64,000 nt of DNA from Ladona fulva (lineage: Eukaryota; Arthropoda; Insecta; Odonata; Libellulidae). Positions within the stretch are counted from its first letter, which is position 1. The number at the start of each line of letters is the position of its first letter. The position numbers and the translations under genes were made by a program. This document shows positions 11,320 to 23,500 of the stretch, piece by piece. The stretch is taken from NCBI GenBank assembly GCA_000376725.2, contig KZ308896.1:275596-339595 (forward strand), read 5' to 3'. The notes below the pieces were generated by a model, which did no database searches, had not been told where the DNA came from, and saw only the letters and a list, made by a program, of their open reading frames with translations.

Positions 11320-12792
11320 TAATAAATATTCTAGTGGGCCACTCTCAAAAGGATGAACTCCTTGGCACAATTTCGTAACCTAAATGGATGAAAGAAACCT
11401 CCTATGACTAAGCACTGGTCCAATAGCCTCATATGTTATTCCGCTCTCCTTTTTCCAAATGCATTTTATTTGGATTGCGTTCTCACTCTTGCAAAAAATA
11501 CAGGTTCTTTTGGTGATCTAACATGAATTTCAAAACTAATTAAATTATGATTACTTAAACATAACTATACTGAAAAATGATGTTTCCTATATTTTTACAA
11601 AAAATTTACTGATATAGAATCATGAAAATTCTTGTTGATGATCAAGTCAATGAGATCATTTCGAGAAAGGACGATACTGCTTTATAACAGCTCAAGTCAA
11701 GAGCACAGAGGTCTGTGTTACTTCTAAATATTACTTTGTTTTTTGACATTATCAATAAACTCAAGAGGATTTCTTGAAGATTTTTCTAACGGAAATATTA
11801 CAAAAATTACCTAACGACTACCTTTTGCAATGTATTTTGCCAAAAACTCTCTGCATTTCCATAGATTTCTCCAAGTTCATTGACTTCAAAATATTTTACA
11901 GTAAAATTGGTAGCATTGGTGGATGATGGATGAAAAGAGGCAGATTTTGATACCAGGAAACACAGTGTTTCTTAGAGATAGAGAAAAATGCATTGATTCA
12001 AAGAAAACCGCAACTAATTCCCAATTTTCTTGAAAGTATCACTTNGAGTTGGAAGTGTAAATAAATATTCTAGTGGGCCACTCTTGAAAGGATGAGCTCC
12101 TCAGCACAATTGCTTTCGTAACAGATAAAAAAACTTCCTATGACTAAGCACTGGCCCAATAGCCTCATAAGTTATTTCGCTCTCCCTTTTGCAAATGCAT
12201 TATATTTCGATTGGATTCTCACTCTTGTAAAATAACAGGTTCCTTCAGTGATCTAACACGAATTTCAAAGCTAATTAAATTATGATCATGTAAACATGGC
12301 TATACTACAAAATGATAAGTTTGCTATATTTTTACGAAAAATTTACTGACATAGAATCATGAAAATTCTTGTTGGTGAGCATACATACATTTCCCCAGGT
12401 CGTTTGTCTCCAAAATTTTTATAGGTAAATTGGTAGCATTGGTGGATGATGGATGAAAAGAAGCAGATTTTGATACCAGGAAACACAGTGTTTCTTAGAG
12501 ATAGAGAAAAATGCATTGATTCAAAGAAAACCGCAACTAATTCCCAATTTTCTTGAATGTATCACTTTCTTAATTTTTCTTTGATTATGATAATTTTTAA
12601 TATTGATTGAATCAGAGCATGCTTTTTGGAATTGCTTTTACGGTAGAATGAAAGTTCTCAAATTAAATTTTTTCAAAGCTTCTTTTTCTATGCAAAAGCA
12701 CGTGAAGTTTCCCCATAAGAAAGACACAGGACCATAAGATTAACACTGTGTTTTCAAGACGTTGGACAGAGTTTATAAGATAAGAAGGGACA
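11320..12792. repeat. Tandem duplication of an unclassified repeat
   Basis: Unit 1 (about 11320-12044) and unit 2 (about 12060-12792) both start with AATATTCTAGTGGGCCACTC, continue through CTATGACTAAGCACTGG, and later contain AGAGAAAAATGCATTGATTC. Unit 2 lacks about 250 bases from the middle of unit 1, and unit 1 stops short at AAGTATCACTT. A single N sits at 12045, exactly at the junction. The 3' part of each unit matches the repeat at 1-528. Confidence 0.75.
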
Positions 12793-14128
12793 CTCTTTGG
12801 AATCATAACCCTGGCCACACCTAGTCAAGGGAGGCAAGTGTCCGTGAGTGAAAAGGAAGAAGCTAAGGGGAACCCCAATGCCATCTATGGGAGATAAGAC
12901 ATGAAAAAAAGTTATATCACAACCTCCCGTGAAGTTAGCCCTCTATAAGATTACATGTATGTATTTCATTTGCTGGTTTGGGAGAGGACAAATATCAAAG
13001 AGAAAAACACTAGTCTTACTCAAGTGCATCAAAACAATCTTAGAAGAATTTTTTGTTTTAATAACAAGTTGCTGAACTCTTGTAAAAAATATTCACGAAA
13101 AATGCACTTTTGAGCAATTTTCTTGAATTACAAGAGACACAAGGGAGAGAATCTCCTCAAAATCTACTGCATTATGATACAATTCACAAATATGGCATAA
13201 TTAATATAAAACATCTTTATTGAAGAAATAATTATGTGGAAGTATGACATGTCCTAGAGAAATAACATAAAATTAAAATCAACTCATACTTTCCATAATA
13301 TATGTTGTTACTAAGTAGATGCTTTCTCATACTTTGTATTACTTTCATACACTACTATTTCTGTGGGTAATTAACTGCAGCAGCATCTTATTGTAAATGC
13401 TTTTCTCCTTTCCCTCAAACAATTCAGCCTTTCCCATTTAATAGCACATAAAAAATTTATTAGGATATTATAAGCAAACTGGCAAATATAAGGAATAGTA
13501 GTTATGTCTATGAGCAGGGGAATGTGATAATGTTTTCAATGCACCTGAGGATTAGTGAGAGTGTAAAAAAAAACCAATTAACCATGGAACTAATCCACCT
13601 GTTCTAGTGTTCGAGAACTCCTCTTCGTCTCTAAAAGCCTTTATGTATGTGACTCCCTTTGCGAACACCCTTTTCGAGATACCCCAGCAAATATTTATTA
13701 CAATATATTAATTAGCCTAAAAATTCTTGTATATATTTATATAGGATAATTATTTTATTTTTGCAATGAATTTTCAATTTTCTTTTAATTTTTGTTCATA
13801 TAATTTAAGAAAAGATGTTCTTATCGACTCTCATCATTATTCTTATTTCTTTCTGGAGGCAAATGATACAACAAAATTGATATGGTCAAGCTTCATTTTG
13901 TGGAATTATAAAACTCAAAAGAAAAAAGTCTGTAACTCTTACTGTAGAGGTTATCAAGTGTTTTTCATTTAAGATGTGAAATAATACAGCATTAGTGTTT
14001 TTGATATCTATCTTCATTCAAACTCCCTTTCTACTCTTAAGAAAGAACTCTCAATTATTCTGGGACCATCTTGAATGTGTTTAAATGAAATAAAATAATT
14101 GGACATTTAGGCATAGCTTGGCAAGAAT
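12793..14128. other. No recognisable gene between the duplicated repeat and TOM22
   Basis: AT-rich DNA. A short ORF at 13766-13972 has no recognisable similarity and looks like chance. Confidence 0.45.
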
Positions 14129-14134
14129 TTTATT
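14129..14134 (-). terminator. Candidate polyadenylation signal of TOM22 (AATAAA)
   Basis: Minus-strand AATAAA, about 390 bases past the TOM22 stop codon at 14521-14523. It is a plausible 3' end for the transcript; not tested. Confidence 0.4.
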
Positions 14135-14520
14135 CACAAAAAACTAAACAAAATTTTCATTTAACCTACAACAGGAGTACTAAAATGTAGATAAACATTA
14201 CATCAAGATGTTAAAAGATGTCCAGTGCCCGACTAGATAGGCAGCCTCTATTGCCCTTGTCTCACCAAAAGATATTCTGCGATTTAGAACTGAGATATTG
14301 AGAATGCTCTGAGGAAATCAAAACTGGCTGCCAAAATGGCATTGGTGAATTTTCTCATATTTAAATGCCTCTTGGACAAAAAACAAGAAAAAAATGGAAA
14401 AGAAATTGGTTGTTTGCGAGTGAGAGAGATTCACTGGAAATGTAGCCACTATGAAAAGAGGCAAGAACAACTGGAAGAGAAAGGGGAAACAGGGAGATAA
14501 TATAGAGATAATGCCTCAGA

Positions 14521-14580
14521 CTATCGGTGGGCAGGTACAGATCCAAGCCCTGATACAGCAGCATTTGGTCCCAGCAGGAT
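14521..14580 (-). CDS. tomm22: TOM22 exon 4 (C-terminus)
   Basis: Twenty codons reading ILLGPNAAVSGLGSVPAHR and stop TAG, preceded by acceptor TTCTTACAG. The ILLGPN motif is the conserved end of animal TOM22 proteins. The exon is only 60 bases long. Confidence 0.93.
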   Translation of the reverse strand: MLLGPNAAVSGLGSVPAHR

Positions 14581-17500
14581 CTGTAAGAAGGCAGCAAATG
14601 GTTAGTCAAAGAAAATTAAAACCACTGAGGCTATTTTAGGAAAATTCTCTCACTTTAGAGTCACTATGCAAAATATAAGATGTTTTTTGGTGGTAATCAA
14701 TCATTAAGCCAATGGGAGAAGCAATTTTTGAAATGCAATAACCAAGAAAGTATATTTGCAGTGATAAATGAGTGACCTTTCCTTGAAGAAAGTAGATTCC
14801 AGACCATCGTATCATTGCCATTGTCAATGTGATATATTAAATGAAAACTTAGGATTTCCCAATTTCTAATATGCATATTTTAGAACTCAAAATTAGACAC
14901 CAAACAATACTATTTTGATCAACAGAAGGATGATATGTAACAATTCCAAGTTATGGTTTACATGAAAATCTCTTATTTTGTAAAAATATACACTCCTTAA
15001 TAAATAGTTCACCATTTCTGTTCTAAGTTGTTACCACTAGGAATAATGGAATATATTCTTTGATTTTTTAATGGGAATAGAATGCCCATTCATTTATGGA
15101 AAACCATAAAGACTAATAACACATACTGTTGGTTCAATAAGTTCTTGGAGTGAATTTTTGCACCAGAATCAAGTCATCTTTCTGGCAACTATGGCTCTAT
15201 GTAGGTTGAACTTTCCACTACCCATAGTAGTTGATAAAATGGAATAACATCAAGGTTTATTATTAATGTGGTAAAACTGCAACTGAAACCTGAGAAATTA
15301 GGTACTTAAAATGTACATGGAAGTGATTATCTTTGTTTGAGCAAAATGTTCAAATGGTTTTTGCATTTCAAGAGTAGTTGTGAAGATGATACTCCTGGTG
15401 GTAGACCCATGATGATGTGCAAAAACTCAATTGTGTGCTGATGCAGCTTCAACCAATGAACAAGCATGAAAAACATCACAGGTAACTACAATCCTAGAAC
15501 TCAGATCTGCCGTCAATGGAAGGCATTTTGAGGATAATAATAATAAGGGTTGTGATAATAATATTAATAATTGAATAATAATATAATTATTATAATATTT
15601 GAATAATTATAATAATTGAATAAATAATAATAATGAGGATGTGGCATTGATTCAAACGATTGTTCTGGAAGAACAGCAATCCAATCAACAACAAATATTC
15701 CATTGCCTCTGCAACCAACATCATGGTGTGGTGGGGAAGGGATTTATATAGAAACTTAACCGTTAGAAAACTTTTTTAGTAGTAAAGTATTTCATTTTGA
15801 GAATACAGTGTATACCAGAGTATAGGTCAATTTTTACTAGAATCTTAAATTATTAAGGAATCTCAACTTTTAATCACTACTAAAGAGATTCTAAATTCAA
15901 TTGTAACTTATGATTTCTTTTCTTAACTCATATTCTTAAGTAATAATGACAACAAAAGATATAGNAAAGGAAAACGGGTAAGGGTGACTTTGCGCAAGAT
16001 GGTGCGCACCCAGGAAAAATCCCAAGGAAGAATGGACTTGAAAAAAGGTCTGACGGGACCGGGGGACGGGAATCGAACCTGGGTCTCCCAATGATTGGGA
16101 GACCTGGGTTCGATTCCCGGTCCCGTCAGACTTTTCTCAAGTCCATTCTTCCTTGGGATTATTACATATGCCTCAGTGGAATATTTAAGTCTATAAATTT
16201 AATTTTAGGCTTTCTGCTGAATATAATGCAGTGTATATGTTGAATTGAATTCTTTTCTTTTCCACATTCTCAAAGTTTCGAACTCATCAGTCTGAATGCT
16301 GGCTGAATTGGGTCCCCTCTAGTTAAACACAACAGAGCATGACATACCAAACTGAGGTTTAAGAAAAATAAGCAATATTTAATGCATGCTCACTCCATCA
16401 TCTAAAAGAGCAACTAAGGTGTACCCTCCCTACCACATGCCAAAAGGTGGCTTGTATGCTATTTTTGTAGATATAGATCAGTGCTTCCCAAATTGGGCGC
16501 TGCAGCGATCCAGTGGGGCGCTGATGGCCACAGGTGCATTTGGGGGGCGATGAATAACTGTTAGGGGGCGGTGAAAGCATAAAAGAAAGAAGATTTAGAA
16601 AAATTGATTTATGTATTCCGCTCATAACGTTTAATTTTTCTTTGAACAACGTACTGGACGTTGGCTCAGTTCCCGCATACTCCTTCACTTGCATTGAGGT
16701 ATGTGCAAAGTGGTGCGACGGCACCGGGACCCGCGCTAACAGGGCCCCGCGGATTTCGATTACAAATATGTTACGAATTACGATCACGTGAGAGATTTTG
16801 AGACTTCGCGAGGGCCTCACAGAAAAAGTCATGGAATGACTTGTGAAAACATAACTCAATTAACTTAATTCAGCATTAAGAGGCCAACCGCAGAAACGTT
16901 CTTTTACCATTTAAATTAAGCTTAAGAATGTAAAACGTAAATGTAAAACCTAATTTCACCGTTAAATTGATTTAAAACCAGCATGGAAGCGTTTTTACGC
17001 ACGTAAACGCATGAGCATTCATAATTCCAAACATCAATGTTTCTAATTTACACCTTTCTTTACTATATTTTATGAAAAAGGTAGGGAAAAAAAATTATTT
17101 CCAGGGGGGCTCTGAGTAATATTTTTTCTGGAAAGGGGGTGGTAGGCCAAATAAGTTTGGGAACCACTGATATAGATGGTATGAGTTTACTTGGTCACTT
17201 TCGTTTTCCTGAACATCATTAAACCACAAATTTTAACCCTTTGGCTGTGGAAATCAGATTTACCCCACTCCCGTTAAAAAATGTTCCTTTTATATTACAT
17301 GCTTCTTCTATAACTCTTGAAAGATTTTATGAACATAGATGTGCAGATCATCAATTTCTGATGGACTAACGCCATCATCATCCATTACCGATGAAAAATC
17401 GCTGTCGTTGTACAATTCAAAGAGAACATTTTCAATTATTTTGTCTTTTAAATGCCTAATATTGATTATGAAATCAACAACATCCTATAAATAAAAGTTA

Positions 17501-20500
17501 AACAGTGAATAGGTTTACGTATTCTAAAATGCAAAAAAATTATGAACTAAATCAAATTCATGAAATTCAAGAATCCATGCGAAAAGTATTTTGAAAGAAA
17601 ATAAATTCCTTACTTTTTATTACTTTCAATGATGTAATTCCTTTAATAAATAATAAAAGTCAAAAAGAAACTATTACAAAAGAGGACTTGAGAACTGCTG
17701 CAGTCCTTTAAAAGCAATAGCAAAAGAGCTACTGTGAAGAAGAGAGCCGATTATGCTGCATGGACATATGCTTCATATCCCTTGAGATGAATAAGCATGA
17801 GAGATATTGAAGAAGAGTCTAAAGTAGCCACGAGTTGATGGTCAGAACTCAAAATTACTAGTAATACGAAGTAGGATGACAGAGTGGCAGCTTACAATGG
17901 AACGAAGCACTCTGTAACACCAGATACGTCACAGCGGAAACAAACATTCTATGTTTTTCCAGTCAAAAATCATTACACATATTGCATTGTCATTGAGATT
18001 GTCAGCAACAGTGATAAAGAAGCAACACAGATACTGAAAAAGTGTTTATGAAAACAATGTGAGGAGGGATGGGAGGGCCAAAGCGCATAACTTCTGCAGA
18101 CTCTACAATAAACGTTTGTGAAAGAAATCTTACTGTTAGTATCCGACTTTAGCTCAGTGCGAGTGGTAGTCTCCGTTTCTTAGATATCTAGTTGAGGTTA
18201 CGAGCTTGTGCACTGTTAACATCCAAAAGGAGTTTATTTTATGGATTGAAACACTCTTTGAGTGGTCTCTTTACTATTAATTACTCAATTTGTTTACTTT
18301 TTGCTTTCATTTAAAATGCAGGCGTAAGAGCAGAGTCGTTAAAAAGCCTTCCATCAACATTTTTTACAATAAATATATGGGAGGAGTGGATAGACTTGAT
18401 CAATTCTGTTCAATGTTTCCATTCAATAGAAAAGCAATGAAATGGTACACCAGACATTATGGCACTCATAAATGGCTGGTTAGGCTACAATTTAGAAAAT
18501 AAAACCAAAAGTTGACACAAAGAGGATTTAGAGAAATGGTGATTGATGGTCTTTTCAAGGGATTCAGGAAAGATGATCAGCCAATCCGAAGTCCTAACGT
18601 TGCTTCGGCCTTCTGCCTAGACTCTCAGGGCAACATATTCCAAAGCAATATGCAGATAAAAAGTACCAATAAATTGCCAAGTATGTAGTATTTTGCCCTC
18701 ACAATGTTCCAAAAGGGGATTATAAAGAAAGCAAAAACATATTATTGCAATCACTGTTTGGGAAAGCCAGCATTACGTGTGGTAGAATGTTTTAAGGCAT
18801 ACCATACTTTTAAAAAATATAAAAAATATATTGTCATGTTAAATAATTTTTATAAGAGTTGTATGAATTAGCTTAGTGTCAGTTTAAATAGTTTTTGTAG
18901 TGCAAATAATTTAGTCCAATTCAAGTGAGATGTTTTAATTTGTTAGTGAAAATAATCTATGTAAACATTTTGATGTACAGAAATATGATTAACTGAACAT
19001 TTTTTATTAAGGATATTTATTGTATACTATCATTTAAATAACTTTTTATATTAAAGCATTGTAAATGGTATGTAAATGTACATTTAGGTCCAACAATGAA
19101 TTTATTGTGTGTAAAAGAGAATTGTCCCATGTTTTTGTGAATACTTTGTAGATATTGTATTTTCTGGTTGTTGTTGATATTATTACATATGAAAGGAAAA
19201 CGGGTAAGGGTGACTTTGCGCAAGATGGTGCGCACCCAGGAAAAATCCCAAGGAAGAATGGACTTGAAAAAAGGTCTGACGGGACCGGGGGACGGGAATC
19301 GAACCTGGGTCTCCCAATGATTGGGAGACCTGGGTTCGATTCCCGGTCCCGTCAGACTTTTCTCAAGTCCATTCTTCCTTGGGATTATTACATATGCCTC
19401 ACATGACAAATTATTAAGAAAAAAATTATATTTCATTGTTTATTTACTTGCCAAAACACACAATTTTTGGCTCTAAAAAAGGTATTTCCTAATTTCTTCA
19501 ATACTTGTATTTTTATCTAAAAAATATATTATTTGTTAAATATTAACTTTTCCCACTAATTTTGCTGTTTTTAGAATTGAAACTATCTACACTCTCATAG
19601 AAAAATAAATCTTCAGCAACAAAATAAAATCATTTTTTGGTGGAGATTTGACAACTTTTAGGGAATCATCTGAATTTATGCCAAAGGGTCAAGGAAGTGA
19701 ATGATACAATCGTAGAATTACCTTTACTTGAATGTTAAATGCTTATATTCTCTATTAGGCTATCAACAACTATTTTTTTACAGTTGTTCCATCAGCCAAT
19801 GTCATTCTACTTTATCAGGGTTCTTGAAACGACCTGGGATAAAATGAACACAGTAGAATAAGGAAACCTGTCAATGTGGAAATGGTCAATGAGGGAATCA
19901 CCTCAAGGTGAAACACAAGTGACCTCTGATGGTATAGTTAATACTGCAATGGAAAAACTCGATAAAACCTTAAAAAGTGTAAATGCCGTCAGTGCACATT
20001 TCATGAATGAATCATTAGGGGCTGATGCAAAGACAATGTGAAACCCTGGATTATGTCTTTGATTGCCTTTTTCTTGATTCACCGGCTGACTTTATCTTAG
20101 TTCCTTTCAAGCCCCTGATTATGCATTCTTAAATGGCAAAATGAGCATACTATAATTCGTAAAGGGCAGAATGTTAAAATAATACAATTAATGTGAGAAA
20201 TAGAATAAAGTTGTAAGAATTTAGGTGCTAACCAAAACCACAAATGCATTTAATAGAGAGACCAAAGAATGATGACAGATGAGCTAATCACCCCAAAAGC
20301 AAAATCAAATTAATGTAATCAATCTAGGACAAGATGCTTACCTGCCGCTGTTGTTGCCTCTGCATTTCTTCCATCTGCGAACGCTCAAACTCTATTATCA
20401 CGGGAGCAAATAATAGGGCAGATGAGGTGAAAAATATCCAAGATGCATTGCACCCAAACTTATACAGACCTGAGAAAAAAATGTTGCTACTATACATTTT

Positions 20501-23500
20501 ATGAAACGTTAATGACTTAAGAAGTTAAAACTGTAAGATTAAAACATGCTTTTAAATTTCCGGTATTCACCTCAATGCATTTCTTAAGGAGAATTTTCCC
20601 TTTTCCATTACTAGATGATATCCTCTGAAAATACCATGGGTGACAGTTATCTACTGTTTGAGAAGTGTTTCTAAAAATCAGTGCCATTCACTCCTAAGGT
20701 AGGAACTTCAGCACTTGGATTGAATAAATCCCACCCTTGTATCCCCTTTTACTTTTGATCCAGACAAGTGCTCCCAACCCCTTAATCACCCTTACTTCCT
20801 TCCCCAACCATCTCATTAGGATGTGCTTCTGGCCCCACCCTCTGTGGACTATTACCTAACTTTGCATCAATCTCTCCCAATATTCCTTCTTTGACCCTTT
20901 CTGTGGACCAATGTTCAATACCACTTCACCAGAGTATCGAACCATGATATTTTTCCTTTTGATTTCTGCAGCAGTTCCCCAAAAAAACAAACTTCACTCC
21001 ATCTGACAATTTCAGACCACTTTACTTTCACTCTGATAATATGGAATTTCACTTAAATGAAATTTTCAGAGCAAAAACCTGAAAGTTTACTATTTCTTCC
21101 TTTTTTCATTTAAATTATATTACAATAAAGTTTAGAATAAAACAGTAATAGTTAGTTGGAAGACATAGTTGCACATGCTAGCAATCCTTCTTCCCTTTAT
21201 GTATAAGTAAAATGGCATTCTTTTGAACTGAAAATTAGAATGTAATAAAAAACTGTCCTTGGTTTTGGATTCAAGAATTTTATTTTATTTTTTCGGTTTG
21301 GGTTCAGTTTTCACACTGGCAAAATACTGTTGTTTTTTCTTTCCTTTGGTTTGGGTATGATCCCCAGCTCCACTGGCTACTGGCAATGCCACAGTGGCTA
21401 TCCCAAAAACAGACCTCAGAATTGAGTGGTTAATTATTCTAATTTTGAGTCAAGGCATGACATTCTGACCAGACCCTTATGCCTTTTACTCAGTTAAACC
21501 TGCTTCAGTCACTCAAACCTGTTTCTTATCAAGAGAATAGAACTGACAGTAAATGTCATCTATTCTTTATTCTTTGGGTGATTTCCATTGGTTTCTGAAC
21601 AACATAAAATTGCATAGTTAACGACACTTGCATTCTAGGCTCTGACTTTGTACTTGAAGGACCCCAGAATGCAATTGACAAAAGAAAGTCATGCATCATG
21701 AAAGGACCTCAATATTCCTGGATAAGGACTTCAATAAAATTCCCCTACACCCCAGAATCCTCTGAATACAAGGAAGGTACCCCAAGCATTGGTGACCATA
21801 TTTGGCTTTACCCTTTCCTTTTCATACAGAAGCTCCTCAGCTGTGTTAATGTGAATATTCATATTACCTATGAGTAAAAGATGCTTGCATACTGCAACCT
21901 TAATTTAAGATAGATTAGCTAGGATATTATACACCCCCCTGCCAGACACCATTGGCTGCTTCCGACAACTTATGAATCTAAATCTCTCTCTTAGATTTCA
22001 AGAGAACACCAACTTGGGAAATATCATATAGAATAGATTAAATAAGGAATAAATATATATGCCTGCCATACACCTCTGGCCATACACCTACTGCCATAAA
22101 TCACCATCCATAAACAGCCTGCTATACAAGGGCTGTATGATAAGTACCCGTGTTTAGCGACTGATGGCACCACTGACACAAAATGTGTATGCCATAATTT
22201 AAAGCCATCTTTAGATATATGACTGTCAGCATTTCAGACTGATTAATTGAGTAGTTTTGTTTTGATAGCTGTTGAAAGTGGTTAAGTTCATGATTGCTTG
22301 CCACCATGGAGAAAGAGAAATATCGATCAGTGATTCAATTTCTTTTTTTGGATGGGAAGATGTGTGAGGAAATCAAGGTGAAGTTGCATGCTGTTTATGA
22401 GGACCATGCACCTTTGATGACTACCATCAGATATTGGTTTAATGAATTCAAGCATGGCCGAACATTCGTTTTTGATGAAGAGCCCCCAGAACGTCCGATT
22501 GAGGTGACTACGGAGGATATGGATAACAAAGTCCATGATATCATGCTAGCAGATCGCCGTGTGAAGATCAGAGATATTGCTGACATTGTAAACATCTCAA
22601 CTGAATGCAAACAAAGTATCCTACACAAAATATTGGGCATGAGAAAGCTATCAGCAAGATGGGTGCCGCGTTTGCTCACAGTGGGGCAAAAATAGAATCG
22701 CATGACAACTTCGGAGCACTGTTTGGACATGTTTAAGCACAAACCGGAAATTTTTTCAGTGTTTCATGACTGTAGACGAAACATGGATCCATTACTAGTG
22801 GAATTAACACTAACAGTGGATTTCACCCAGCAAACCTGCTCCAAAGAAGGCGAAAACAGTTCCATTGGCCGGAAAAGGCATGGCCACTGTTTTTTGGGAT
22901 TCGTGAGGCATCATCTTCACCAACTATTTGGATAAGGGAAGGACAATCACAGGGCAGTACTATGCTGATTTATTGGACCGATTCGATGCTGAATTGAGGA
23001 AAAAAGGTCCTATTTGGCAAAGAAAAAAGTGCTCTTCCATCATGACAACCCACCAACTCACTCATCTGCAATTGCCACAGCAAAACTGGTCAAATTACGG
23101 TACGAATTGATACCTCATCCACCCTATTCTCCAGATTTGGCCTCATGCGATTTCTTTTTGTTTTCAAACATGGAAAAATTGCTTGGGGGAAAGTGATTCA
23201 CATCAAACAAGAAAGTTATCGCCACAACAGAGGCCTATTTTGTTCGAGCATGCTGTTATACCTCTAAAAATGTAGACTTGGTTTTTCATCACAGGCATTT
23301 AATCCATAAAATAAGGATAAATGTGATGAAGTTGCTATGGAAACATTTTGTACAGCAGCATACTAGTCTATGCTGATTTTACATTGCGTCACTTAATTTT
23401 CGTTATTTCCTGATTAACATTGTGTCTTATGTCATCAGGATCGAATCATTTTAATTTATTATGTTCCCGGCACGTATCGGCCTGTTATTTGAGTTAGTTA

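Larger units (their letters stand above)
17237..19688 (+). mobile_element. piggyBac-type element with TTAA-like target sites
   Basis: TTAA at 17233-17236 precedes CCCTTTGGC, and GCCAAAGGG precedes TCAA (a one-base change from TTAA) at 19689-19692. Subterminal sequences also match in inverted orientation (AAATCAGATTTACC versus AAATTCAGATGATTCC). The length, 2452 bases, includes a fold-back insertion at 19192-19383. Only the C-terminal half of a transposase is recognised (18290-18860), so it is not autonomous. An unexplained exon-like ORF lies on the other strand at 17308-17484. Confidence 0.8.

Noticed and set aside
16081..16133. A functional tRNA gene in the fold-back element
   Set aside because: Only the T-arm and 3' acceptor-like part are present, and they are mirrored in the other arm. 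There is no anticodon arm, D-arm or A-box.
16398..16859. 153-codon minus-strand ORF
   Set aside because: It overlaps the left two-thirds of the non-autonomous hAT and its flank and has no transposase motif. It is best explained by chance.
19017..19436. 139-codon minus-strand ORF
   Set aside because: It runs through the fold-back palindrome. The peptide is a translation of the repeat.
22327..22742. Minus-strand ORFs of 69 and 115 codons
   Set aside because: They lie antisense to the mariner transposase and carry no motif of their own.
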